Below are positions 7,369 to 15,641 of a stretch of 64,000 nucleotides of DNA, one piece after another (positions within the stretch are counted from its first letter, which is position 1; each line of letters begins with the position of its first letter). The position numbers were made by a program, and so were the translations under genes. The stretch comes from Nocardia niwae NBRC 108934 = DSM 45340 (GTDB lineage Bacteria; Actinomycetota; Actinomycetes; Mycobacteriales; Mycobacteriaceae). The notes below the pieces were generated by a model. The model was not told the origin of the DNA, ran no database searches, and was given only the letters and a program-made list of their open reading frames with translations. The stretch lies in contig NZ_BDCK01000027.1 of the NCBI RefSeq assembly GCF_001613465.1, positions 62,001 through 126,000 of the forward strand. The letters run 5' to 3'.

Positions 7369-8142
7369 TCACCCGCGCGGCGCGTGGCTTCGCCGCACCT
7401 CGAGCCCGGCGGTCTGGGCCGCGTCGGCGAGTACCGCCTCCAGCATGGCCGGCGTGAGTCGTCCGGTGAAGGTGTTCTGCTGGCTGACGTGATAACAGCC
7501 GAACAGATGCAGCGGCTCGCGGCCGGCGTCGGCAGCGGCCAGTTCCACGTGCGCGCCGTGGCCGAACCGCGGTCGCGGGCGCGGCACCACCCAGCGTGCG
7601 CGCGCGAGCACCGGCAGCAACGCCTGCCAGCCGAATGCGCCGAGCACCACCACCGCGCGGACGGTGGGCGTCAGCAGACGCAGTTCGGTGTCCAGCCAGT
7701 GGCCGCAGCGGTCGCGTTCCTCAGGCGTCGGCTTGTTGTCCGGTGGCGCGCAGTGCACCGGGGCGGTGATCCGTACGCCGTGGAGCCGCAGGCCGTCGTC
7801 GAGGCCGACCGCGGTCGGCTGGTTGGCGAGGCCGACCGCGTACAGCGCCGCGTAGAGCACATCCCCGCTGCGGTCGCCGGTGAACATCCGGCCGGTCCGG
7901 TTGCCGCCGTGCGCGGCGGGCGCGAGTCCCACGATCAGCATTCGCGCGTCCGCCGGGCCGAATCCGGGCACCGGACGGCCCCAGTAGGTCTGGTCGCGAA
8001 AGGCAGCGCGTTTCTGTCGCGCGACGAGTTCACGCCAGGCGACCAGGCGCGGACAGGCGAAGCAGTCGGCGACCGCCGCGTCGAGTTCGGCGATGGACCG
8101 GCACCCGTCGGTTCGGGGGGCCGGGGTGGGCGGTGTGGTCAT
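7369..8142 (-). CDS. Uracil-DNA glycosylase, family 5-like (UdgB)
   Basis: A 257-residue iron-sulfur uracil-DNA glycosylase. The substrate-pocket motif GLAPAAHGGNRTGRMF (about residues 72-87) and the HVSQQN motif near residue 227 define the family-4/5 UDG fold. GLAPA in place of GExPG marks family 5 (UdgB, like Rv1259), whose members lack the canonical catalytic Asp and remove uracil and some other deaminated bases. C27, C30, C131 and C146 are the likely 4Fe-4S ligands. It excises uracil from DNA in base-excision repair, which is useful in a GC-rich genome prone to cytosine deamination. It is transcribed towards the metallothionein-like gene, with 30 bases between the stops. Confidence 0.88.
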   Translation of the reverse strand: MTTPPTPAPRTDGCRSIAELDAAVADCFACPRLVAWRELVARQKRAAFRDQTYWGRPVPGFGPADARMLIVGLAPAAHGGNRTGRMFTGDRSGDVLYAALYAVGLANQPTAVGLDDGLRLHGVRITAPVHCAPPDNKPTPEERDRCGHWLDTELRLLTPTVRAVVVLGAFGWQALLPVLARARWVVPRPRPRFGHGAHVELAAADAGREPLHLFGCYHVSQQNTFTGRLTPAMLEAVLADAAQTAGLEVRRSHAPRG

Positions 8143-8451
8143 CGCGGGCTGGTGGGGCGGTGTCGGTCGGCGACCGGCGTCTCGTTCATCAGGACTCCGT
8201 TCGGTGGTGCCGCGGAGGGGCGAACCGGACGATCATGTCCACTATGCCTCAGCGCGGCCGTCCGTCGCCGCCCGCCGGCCGGTTCGCCGCCGAGGGCGCC
8301 GCTTCGGACGTCTGTCCAGTTCAGCGCGGTGATCGCGCGGTTGCCGAGCGTGCTATGTGATCGGTACCACCCGGTCCGGGTTGGTAGCATGGCGATTCCG
8401 ACCGACCGGACGCGGTGATTCACCTCCGGCTTCCTTCGAAAGAGTCTTTCC
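8143..8451. other. Divergent intergenic region, udg / GyrI-like pair
   Basis: No gene is visible in 309 bases. It should hold the promoters of the divergent glycosylase and effector-binding genes, but I find no convincing operator or promoter hexamers. Confidence 0.4.
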
Positions 8452-8895
8452 ATGCAGTTTGAGATCGTCGAGCGGGACGAGACGTGGGTTGCCGGGCTGC
8501 CGGTACGCAGCCCCAAGCGTGCGCTCGGAGAACTGCGTGACCGCGATCTGGAGGCGGCCTGGGCGGCGGTGCTGCACCAGGAACTCGGCGGCCCGCTGGC
8601 CAGCGCCTACACCGATTACACCGGTGAGCTGGGCACGTACAACACCCAGATCGTCGGCTATCAGTGCGCGTCGTTCGACGACGTCACCCGCGGTCACCTG
8701 GTCGCGCGCCTGCCGCGCGGGGCCTACGCCCGGTTCTCCTCGGTCGGCAACTTCCCGCAGGTGATGACCGACCTGTGGACGCAGATCGCCTACGCCGAGG
8801 AACACAACCAGATCAAACGGACCTATACCGGCGACTTCGAGTGCTATCCGCACGCCTACAAGATCGATCTGTACCTGGCGGTCGACGCGCGATGA
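8452..8895 (+). CDS. GyrI-like effector-binding protein (first of pair)
   Basis: A 147-residue stand-alone GyrI-like (AraC effector-binding) domain, SHS2-type fold. Telling features are the opening FEIVERDETWVAGLPVR, the central strand around GYQCASFDD, and the segment ARLPRGAYARF that leads to the last helix and a final beta strand ending in DLYLAV. Such proteins bind small hydrophobic molecules or act on other proteins. No DNA-binding domain is attached. Its stop overlaps the start of a second, paralogous protein (ATGA), so the two are co-translated and probably work as a heteromer. Confidence 0.72.
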   Translation: MQFEIVERDETWVAGLPVRSPKRALGELRDRDLEAAWAAVLHQELGGPLASAYTDYTGELGTYNTQIVGYQCASFDDVTRGHLVARLPRGAYARFSSVGNFPQVMTDLWTQIAYAEEHNQIKRTYTGDFECYPHAYKIDLYLAVDAR

Positions 8896-9326
8896 GCTAC
8901 GCGATCGTGGTGCGTGCCGAGGCGGTCTACGGCGGGCTGGTCGTCCCGCGCGTGCGCCCGAGCTTCAAGGTCAGCAACAGCGACCTGATCGAGTTCCTCA
9001 AAGACCGATTGCGCGACCGCCAGGGCGGCGAGGGGCCTATGTACACGGTGTACGTGCCGGATCCGGCCGGGAACTACAACGCCGTGGTGTGCTTCGAGTA
9101 CCCGTCCCCGGACGCCGTGCCGGTCGGCGACGTCTTGGTGCGGGTGCCGAAAGGCGTGTATGCCCGTTTCGCGCCGAACGGCGACTATCACGATCCGGTA
9201 GAGGACGTCTGGGCGCAGGTCGACGATGCGACGGCGTCGGCCGAGATCACCCGCGCTTACCGTGAAGAAATCGAGATCTGGCACGGCCCGGAGTCGGTCG
9301 AGTTGTTCATTTCCATCCTCGTTTAG
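8892..9326 (+). CDS. GyrI-like effector-binding protein (second of pair)
   Basis: A 144-residue paralogue of the preceding protein, starting at an ATG that overlaps the upstream stop by four bases. The shared core is visible in VRVPKGVYARFAPNGDY, which aligns with the LPRGAYARFSSVGNF region upstream, and in the closing strand ESVELFISIL. The N-terminal half is more divergent and carries a longer loop with GGEGPMYTVYVP. No catalytic residues can be named. Two unfused but coupled effector-binding domains suggest asymmetric dimerisation. Confidence 0.68.
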   Translation: MSYAIVVRAEAVYGGLVVPRVRPSFKVSNSDLIEFLKDRLRDRQGGEGPMYTVYVPDPAGNYNAVVCFEYPSPDAVPVGDVLVRVPKGVYARFAPNGDYHDPVEDVWAQVDDATASAEITRAYREEIEIWHGPESVELFISILV

Positions 9327-9573
9327 CTTGCCGGGAAGTAACTAACCTAGAACCGACTGGTCTCCATCTTATTTCCGATATCGACTGCACCGGGTTTGAC
9401 CTGCGAAAATATCGTGTGTACCGCAGAGTTTTCGGAAGATTAGCCGGACGGCTGGTGAATTTCTGTCCGATGACGGATACTGCCCTGGGCAACTTCGTCT
9501 CGGCTCGGCGCCGTGGGGGGCTGCATCGGGCTGGACTATCGCGCAGGGCAGCGCGGCGATGGAGTAGGAAAAC

Positions 9574-10347
9574 ATGACTGTGGATCTGATTGCAGTCGTG
9601 CCGAGTAACTCCCGTGGGCGGGGAGTGCGGCGGTATTACGACGCGCAATCCGAGTGTGCGTTCTTTGTCTCCGAACCGGATGCGCAGCCGGAACTCTGGC
9701 GCCGGTATCTGAACGGAGCGCGTGCGGTCTATCGGCGCTTCGGGGTGGAACAGGCACTGGAATACGACGCGGTCGCCGACGGCGGATCGACGTCGTTGTT
9801 CTTCGCCGCGCTCGACGCCGGCGGCGAGGTGGTCGCGGGGGTGCGGATGCAGGGTCCCTACCGCGAGGCGCGGCAGGCGCACGCACTGGTCGAATGGACC
9901 GGTCATCCGGGCGCCGAGGACTTGCGGCGGATGATTGCCGAGCGGATACCGCAAGGCGTGATCGAGGCCAAGGGAGCGTGGGTCGCGCGCGACGCGGTCA
10001 ACCGCGACCAACTCGGCGCGGCGATCTCGCGCACTGTGCTGCACGGCGCGCGCCTGCTCGGCGCACGCTACGGCTTCGCGACGGTGGCCTCATTCACCGT
10101 GTCCAGGCACGAGGCGTGCGGGGCGGTTCCAGCCGAGGGCATCCCCGCGGTGCCGTATCCGGACGAGCGCTATCGAACCGTGCCGCTGTGGTGGGACACC
10201 CGGAGCCACGCCGCGTTCGCCGAGGAATTGCAGCGGACTCTGACGCACGCGGAACAGGAAGCGCTCGGGTTGCCTGCCGCGCGTGCGTCCGACCTGCGAT
10301 GCGGGATCGGCCGGGTGACGGAGGGCCTGCGCCGCCATGGGCGATGA
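9574..10347 (+). CDS. Acyltransferase-like protein (Rv1356c-type, GNAT/LuxI-like fold)
   Basis: A 257-residue protein that I match, by gene order and size, to the uncharacterised Rv1356c. The segment with LEYDAVADGGSTSLFF followed by GEVVAGVRMQGPY resembles the core strands of the GNAT-like fold in acyl-homoserine-lactone and N-acyl amino-acid synthases, where an acidic strand precedes a V-R-M/L motif. The fold assignment is by eye. The ribosome site GGAGTAGG lies six bases before the ATG. The next gene starts eleven bases before its stop, so expression is coupled to the E1-like/nitroreductase fusion and then to the c-di-GMP enzyme. An acyl donor and acceptor cannot be named. Confidence 0.6.
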   Translation: MTVDLIAVVPSNSRGRGVRRYYDAQSECAFFVSEPDAQPELWRRYLNGARAVYRRFGVEQALEYDAVADGGSTSLFFAALDAGGEVVAGVRMQGPYREARQAHALVEWTGHPGAEDLRRMIAERIPQGVIEAKGAWVARDAVNRDQLGAAISRTVLHGARLLGARYGFATVASFTVSRHEACGAVPAEGIPAVPYPDERYRTVPLWWDTRSHAAFAEELQRTLTHAEQEALGLPAARASDLRCGIGRVTEGLRRHGR

Positions 10348-12472
10348 CCGACCGCGTGCGGCCGGCCACCGGCCGCAGATCCTCGACCCCGCCGATCCGG
10401 AGGACGCGCGGACACTCACCGCGCTGCGTGACGACCCTCGCCTCGAATTCCGCGACCTGCGTTCGTCGTTGCGCGCCGAACTCGGCAAAATGGTTGCCGC
10501 ACCGGATATTCCGGAGGGCCCGGAAGCGGACCGCTGGATCTACTACCCGTGGCGCGCGGCGGTGATCGGATTGCCGGGCCCGCGTACTTTCCGGCTGATT
10601 CGGCTGGATCGCAATCGGAACAAATTGACCAGAGCCGAACAGGATCGGCTGGCCGAAGGAGCGATCGGGATCGTGGGGCAAAGCGCGGGGAATGCGATCG
10701 CGCATCTGCTCGCGCTCGAGGGCGTTTGCGGGGAATTGCGCTTGGCCGATCTGGACGAAATAGAATTCTCGAACCTCAATCGGGTGGCGGGAACTCTGTT
10801 CGACGTCGGCGTCAACAAGGCGGTGGTAACCGCGCGTCGTATCGCCGAGTTGGACCCTTATCTGCCGGTGCGGATCTTCGAATCCGGTATCGACGAGAAT
10901 ACGGTGGACGAATTCCTGTCCGGCCTCGCGATCCTCGTCGAGGAATGTGATTCGCTCGATATGAAGCTGGTGCTGAGGGAGGCGGCGGCCCGTCATCGCA
11001 TTCCGGTTCTGATGGAAACCAGTGACCGCGGTTTGCTGGACGTCGAGCGTTTCGATCTCGAACCGCAGCGCCCGGCGTTCCACGGATTGCTGGGCGAGGT
11101 CCGCGCGGCGGATCTGCGCGGGCTGACGTCGAGGGAGAAAGCGCCGTTCGTGGTCCAGTTGCTCGGCGCCGCGGGGCTGTCGCCGCGGCTGGGCGCGAGC
11201 CTGGTGGAAGTCGGCGAGACGGTGACCAGCTGGCCGCAGCTGGCCGGCGACGTCTCGCTCGGCGCCGCGAGCGTGGTGGCCGCCGTGCGCCGCATCGGCC
11301 TGGGGACGAAGCTGACCTCCGGGCGCGTCCGGATCGATGTGGAACGGCACCTGGACGAGCTCGCCGACCCGCCGCCGAACAGCGAGCAGGCGTGGGCCGA
11401 GGCGCCGCCCGAGTCTGTCGGAAGCCCCGTGGAAAACGTCCTGGCCTGCGCGCAACGGGCGCCCTCCGGGGGAAATATGCAGCCATGGTCGCTGCGTGCC
11501 GAACCGGACGGCATCGTCATCGAGCTGGCGCCGCAGTACAGCACGGCGATGGACATCGGCTATCGCGGCAGTGCCGTCGCCCTCGGCGCCGCCGTGTACA
11601 ACGCGCGGGTAGCCGCGGCCGCGCACGGAATGCTCGGGCCGCACGAGTTCATCGAGGGGGCGCCGGGGTCCGGTCGCCTCCTCGCCCGCCTGCGGCTGGG
11701 AAACGACCGGAGTGCCGAGCTGGCCGCCGACTATCCCGCCGTCTTGCGCCGCGAGACCAACCGCAGGGTCGGCACCGGGGCGGGGCTGGCCGAGGGGGTC
11801 CTCGACACGCTCGAGGCGGCCGCCGAATCCTCGGGTGCGCATGTGCGTGCGGTCGCGGATCGGCAGGGCATCGAAGAAGCTGCGCGTTTGCTGGGCGATT
11901 CCGATCGCATCCGATATCTCACGCCCCGGTTATACGAGGAAATGCTCGCCGAAGTGCGCTGGGCGGACGACGATCCGGATACCGGAATCGATGCGCGCAG
12001 CCTGGAACTGACCGACGACGAGTGGGCGGCATTTCAGATCACGACCCGCGCGGACGTCATGGCGCAGTTGCGGTCCTGGTCGGGCGGCGCGGCGCTGGGG
12101 AAATACACCGGTGACCGGGTGCGGTCCGGTTCCGCCATTCTGGCGGTGACATTCGACGCGACCGGACCCGGATTGACCGGCTACGCGGAGGCGGGCGCCG
12201 CGGTCGCGCGGGTTTGGGTGGGGGCCGAACGCCTCGGATTGTGTGTCCAACCGATTTCCCCCGTATACCTCTACGCCCGACGCCGTGGCGAACTTGCTGC
12301 GATTTCCCCCGACTTCGCGGATACACTAGCGTCACTTCAGGGCCGTTTCCTGGACCTGCTGGAAGTGCCCGAGCATGAGACCATGGCGTTGGTGCTTCGC
12401 CTGAGCTACGCCTCTGCCGCCACCGTACGCAGCAGGCGGCGTCCGGTGCTCGGTGTGGACACCAGTAGTTAG
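10337..12472 (+). CDS. moeY: E1-like (ThiF) / nitroreductase fusion (MoeY-like, Rv1355c type)
   Basis: A 711-residue two-domain protein. Residues about 1-100 are a leader; 105-330 are a ThiF/E1-like adenylation domain with IGIVGQSAGN as nucleotide loop, the ADLDEIEFSNLNR motif (Asp for Mg-ATP, Arg finger) and EECDSLDMK near 200. There is no CxxC zinc pair. Residues about 375-711 are an FMN-dependent nitroreductase-like domain beginning RAPSGGNMQPW. Size and order match M. tuberculosis MoeY (Rv1355c), named for molybdopterin synthesis without biochemical proof. An activating E1 domain paired with a flavin dehydrogenase recalls azoline/azole-forming enzymes of modified peptides; that is inference. 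It overlaps the gene before and lies 16 bases before the gene after. Confidence 0.82.
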   Translation: MGDDRPRAAGHRPQILDPADPEDARTLTALRDDPRLEFRDLRSSLRAELGKMVAAPDIPEGPEADRWIYYPWRAAVIGLPGPRTFRLIRLDRNRNKLTRAEQDRLAEGAIGIVGQSAGNAIAHLLALEGVCGELRLADLDEIEFSNLNRVAGTLFDVGVNKAVVTARRIAELDPYLPVRIFESGIDENTVDEFLSGLAILVEECDSLDMKLVLREAAARHRIPVLMETSDRGLLDVERFDLEPQRPAFHGLLGEVRAADLRGLTSREKAPFVVQLLGAAGLSPRLGASLVEVGETVTSWPQLAGDVSLGAASVVAAVRRIGLGTKLTSGRVRIDVERHLDELADPPPNSEQAWAEAPPESVGSPVENVLACAQRAPSGGNMQPWSLRAEPDGIVIELAPQYSTAMDIGYRGSAVALGAAVYNARVAAAAHGMLGPHEFIEGAPGSGRLLARLRLGNDRSAELAADYPAVLRRETNRRVGTGAGLAEGVLDTLEAAAESSGAHVRAVADRQGIEEAARLLGDSDRIRYLTPRLYEEMLAEVRWADDDPDTGIDARSLELTDDEWAAFQITTRADVMAQLRSWSGGAALGKYTGDRVRSGSAILAVTFDATGPGLTGYAEAGAAVARVWVGAERLGLCVQPISPVYLYARRRGELAAISPDFADTLASLQGRFLDLLEVPEHETMALVLRLSYASAATVRSRRRPVLGVDTSS

Positions 12473-12488
12473 CGCGATCGGAGACAAT

Positions 12489-14357
12489 GTGCCACGGCGG
12501 ACACTCGACTCGTTGGTGACCCAGGTCGCCTCTGAGCTCATGGGTGTGGACGCTACGACCATGGTTGCCGCCACCGAGCGGGTGCTCGCGCAGCTGGTCG
12601 AGTACTTCGACGTGGACTTCAGCTACGTGCGGCACACCGACCGCGAACGACGGGCAACCGTGCTCGTCGCGGAGTGGCCACACCGGCAGAACATTCCGGA
12701 TCCCGACCCGCTCGGCGTGATCTACTTCGACGGCGCCGACCCGGTGTTCCGTGCCTTGGAGAACGCGACCGAACCGATGGTCGCCCGCCCGACCCCGGAG
12801 TTCGCCGACTACCAGGAAACCGTCCGCCGCGGATCCGGCATCGTTGGGGTGACCTCGGCTGCCGTGCCGCTGATGTCGCGGGGTGAGCCGACCGGCGTGC
12901 TCGGCTTCGTCAAGTCGGGCGATCGCGAGTGGAGCAATCGCGAACTCAACGTGCTCAAAGCCATCGCTGCGCTGTTCGCGCAACTGCAAGCCCGGGTGGT
13001 CGCGGAGGAACGGCTCCGATATATCGCGCTGCACGACGACCTGACCGGCCTGGCGAACCGGCGCGCGCTGCTCGAACACATGGAGGAGCGATTACGCGCG
13101 GGCAGCCCCGGTCCGGTAGCCGCCTTCTTCCTCGACTTGGATCGCTTGAAAGCACTCAACGATTTCCTCGGTCACACCGCGGGGGACAACTTCATCCGCA
13201 CGTTGTCGACGCGATTGCGGGAGAACCTGGATCCGAACGACATGATCGCCCGGCTAGGGGGCGACGAATTCGTCATCGTGCCCGCGAAGCCGATGGACGC
13301 GGTGGCCGCCGAATACGAGGCGAACCGGATCCAGCAGTTGATCGCCCGGCGCGTCACGGTCGGCGGCGAGTCGGTCAGCCGGGGCGCCAGCGTCGGCGTG
13401 GCGCTCGGCTTCCCGGGCGAGACCACCGTCGCCGACGTGCTGCGCCGCGCCGATCACGCCCTGCTGTCGGCGAAATCGGGCGGCGGCAACGGCGTCGCGG
13501 TGTTCACCGACACCATGCGCGCGCAATTCGAACTCCAGGACGACGTGGAGCTCAACCTGCGCGGCGCGGTCTCCGACGGCTCGCTGCTGCTGCACTACCA
13601 GCCCGAGGTGGACCTGCGCACCGGCCGCATCGTCGCGTTGGAGGCGCTGGTTCGCTGGCTGCACCCGACCAGGGGGCTGTTGCCGCCCGCCGCGTTCGTC
13701 ACCGTCGCCGAGGCCACCAACCTGGCCGGTGAGCTGGGGCGCTGGGTGATCCGGTCGGCGTGCGCGCAGTTCGCCGAATGGCGCAGGCGCGGCCTGGCGG
13801 GCAACGTGGTGATGCGGATCAACGTGTCGCCGGTGCAACTGGTCAGTCTCGATTTCGTCGAACGTATCGAGGACATCCTGCGCCTGTTCGGCATCGACGG
13901 CAGCTCGGTGTGCCTGGAGATCACCGAGCACGTCGTCGTGCAGGACCTGGCCCGGACCCAGGTGACGTTGCGCGGGCTGAAGCGGATGGGCGTGCAGATC
14001 GCCATCGACGACTTCGGCACCGGCTACAGCTCGCTGTCGCATCTGAAGGCGCTGCCGGTGGACGCGGTGAAGATCGACCGGGGATTCGTGCAGCGGCTCG
14101 GCGCGAGCACCGACGATCTGGCCATCGTGAAATCCATCATCGGCCTGGCCGGTTCGTTCGGCCTCGGTGTGGTCGGCGAGGGCGTGGAGACGGCGGTCGC
14201 CGCGCGCACCCTGGTCGGCCTCGGTTGCTACCGCGCGCAAGGCTTCCTGATCGCGAAGCCGATGCCCGCCGAGCAGGTCGAGGCGCACCTCACCGAGGGC
14301 CGGATTCCGCTCGATCTCGATCTGCCCCGGGCCGGGCGCGGGCTGCCCGCGCACTGA
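12489..14357 (+). CDS. GAF-GGDEF-EAL cyclic-di-GMP cyclase/phosphodiesterase
   Basis: A 622-residue enzyme matching Rv1354c and the M. smegmatis bifunctional c-di-GMP enzyme in size and layout. A GAF sensor occupies about residues 20-170, a GGDEF domain 180-340 and an EAL domain 355-610. The cyclase motif RLGGDEF is intact. The phosphodiesterase motifs ALEALVRW and DDFGTGYSSL are intact too, so both making and breaking c-di-GMP are plausible. The RxxD inhibitory site before GGDEF is absent (DPND). I chose the GTG at 12489 because GGAG sits five bases upstream; a GTG at 12453 lies inside the preceding gene. It is the third gene of the operon, and the GAF domain may sense a product of its partners. 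Confidence 0.9.
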   Translation: MPRRTLDSLVTQVASELMGVDATTMVAATERVLAQLVEYFDVDFSYVRHTDRERRATVLVAEWPHRQNIPDPDPLGVIYFDGADPVFRALENATEPMVARPTPEFADYQETVRRGSGIVGVTSAAVPLMSRGEPTGVLGFVKSGDREWSNRELNVLKAIAALFAQLQARVVAEERLRYIALHDDLTGLANRRALLEHMEERLRAGSPGPVAAFFLDLDRLKALNDFLGHTAGDNFIRTLSTRLRENLDPNDMIARLGGDEFVIVPAKPMDAVAAEYEANRIQQLIARRVTVGGESVSRGASVGVALGFPGETTVADVLRRADHALLSAKSGGGNGVAVFTDTMRAQFELQDDVELNLRGAVSDGSLLLHYQPEVDLRTGRIVALEALVRWLHPTRGLLPPAAFVTVAEATNLAGELGRWVIRSACAQFAEWRRRGLAGNVVMRINVSPVQLVSLDFVERIEDILRLFGIDGSSVCLEITEHVVVQDLARTQVTLRGLKRMGVQIAIDDFGTGYSSLSHLKALPVDAVKIDRGFVQRLGASTDDLAIVKSIIGLAGSFGLGVVGEGVETAVAARTLVGLGCYRAQGFLIAKPMPAEQVEAHLTEGRIPLDLDLPRAGRGLPAH

Positions 14358-14450
14358 GATCGCGGCCGCAGCCACCGGTTATCCGGTTCTTTCACGGCCG
14401 TTCACGCACCGTTGGGCGCGGGTAACCCGATCCGCTGCACGATCGGCCAC

Positions 14451-15578
14451 GTGCGCATAGTTCAGCTTGCGAACTTCTACGGCCCGCGTTCGGGTGGGCT
14501 GCGCACGGCGCTGCACCATCTGGGCGAGGGGTATGTCGCCGCCGGACACGAGGTGGTGCTGATCGTGCCGGGTCCGCGCCGGTCGGAGGAGATCCTGCCC
14601 ACCGGGGTCGCGCGGATCACGCTGCCCGCGTTGGCCATTCCGTGGACCGGCGGTTACCGCGCCGCGGATCCCCGCCGGATGGCCGACGTCCTGGACGGCC
14701 TGCGGCCCGACGTACTCGAGGTCTCCGACCGGCTGACGCTGCGCGGTTTCGGTCGTTGGGCGCGGCGGCGCGACGTCACCGGCGTGATGATCTCGCACGA
14801 GCGGCTCGACCGCCTGCTGGGCCAGGTGCTGCCCGGTCCGCTGGCCCGGCGCTGCGCCGACGTGGCCAACCGGCGTACCGCCACCGACTACGACATGGTC
14901 GTGTGCACCACCCGGTTCGCTCGCGAGGAGTTCCTGCGGATCGGCGCGCGGAACGTGGAGCTGGTTCCGCTCGGCGTGGACCTCGACCTGTTCAGCCCGC
15001 ACCGGCGCGATCGCAGGCTGCGCGCCGATCTCGGCGTGCCCGGTCATCCGCTGCTGGTGCACTGCGGCCGGTTGTCGGTCGAGAAGCGGGTGGATCGCAG
15101 TATCGAGGCGGTCGGTGCGTTGCGTGCGGCGGGTATCGAGGCACGGCTGGTGGTCGCCGGGGACGGTCCGCGCCGCGACGCGCTGCAGCGGCGGGCCCGC
15201 GCGCTGGCCCCGCTGCCCGGCGGCGTGCCCGCCGTGTACTTCACCGGATTCATCTCCGAACGCGCGATGGTCGCCAAACTGCTCGCCACCGCGGACGTCT
15301 CGCTGGCGCCCGGCCCGCACGAGACCTTCGGCCTCGCGGCGCTGGAAGCGCTCGCCGCGGGCACGCCCGTGGTGGCCAGCCGCTCCTCCGCGCTGGCCGA
15401 CATCCTGACCGCCGATTGCGGCGCGGTGGCCGCCGACCACCCCTCCGCGTTCGCGCGGGCGGTCCGCGACGTGCTGGCCATGCCGCAGGCCGGGCGCCGC
15501 AGCGCCGCGCGCAGCCGCGCCGAGCAGTTCACCTGGCCGCGGGCCGTCGCGGGCATGCTGGCGGTCCTGGGTGGTTAG
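14451..15578 (+). CDS. Glycosyltransferase family 4
   Basis: A 375-residue GT-B glycosyltransferase. The N-terminal Rossmann half opens with MRIVQLANFYGPRSGG (GTG start), a glycine loop typical of GT4 acceptor domains. The donor-binding half contains LVHCGRLSVEKRVDRS and the EX7E element ETFGLAALE near residue 290, the diagnostic retaining-GT motif. GT4 enzymes with this architecture often use GDP-mannose or UDP-sugars to build phosphatidylinositol mannosides or other envelope glycolipids. No membrane segment is seen, so it acts at the inner face of the membrane. It follows the c-di-GMP enzyme by 93 bases and may be separately transcribed. The sugar donor cannot be told from sequence. Confidence 0.85.
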   Translation: MRIVQLANFYGPRSGGLRTALHHLGEGYVAAGHEVVLIVPGPRRSEEILPTGVARITLPALAIPWTGGYRAADPRRMADVLDGLRPDVLEVSDRLTLRGFGRWARRRDVTGVMISHERLDRLLGQVLPGPLARRCADVANRRTATDYDMVVCTTRFAREEFLRIGARNVELVPLGVDLDLFSPHRRDRRLRADLGVPGHPLLVHCGRLSVEKRVDRSIEAVGALRAAGIEARLVVAGDGPRRDALQRRARALAPLPGGVPAVYFTGFISERAMVAKLLATADVSLAPGPHETFGLAALEALAAGTPVVASRSSALADILTADCGAVAADHPSAFARAVRDVLAMPQAGRRSAARSRAEQFTWPRAVAGMLAVLGG

Positions 15579-15641
15579 CGGCCTCGCCGGCGGCGGCCGA
15601 CGGCTGGACTACCCTGCGGGGAACCGATTCGGCGATTCGAG

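Noticed and set aside
10337..12472. Molybdopterin-synthesis assignment for the E1/nitroreductase fusion
   Set aside because: The name comes from M. tuberculosis annotation only. No molybdenum-cofactor genes are nearby and the nitroreductase half has no role in that pathway, so the symbol is kept only as a label.
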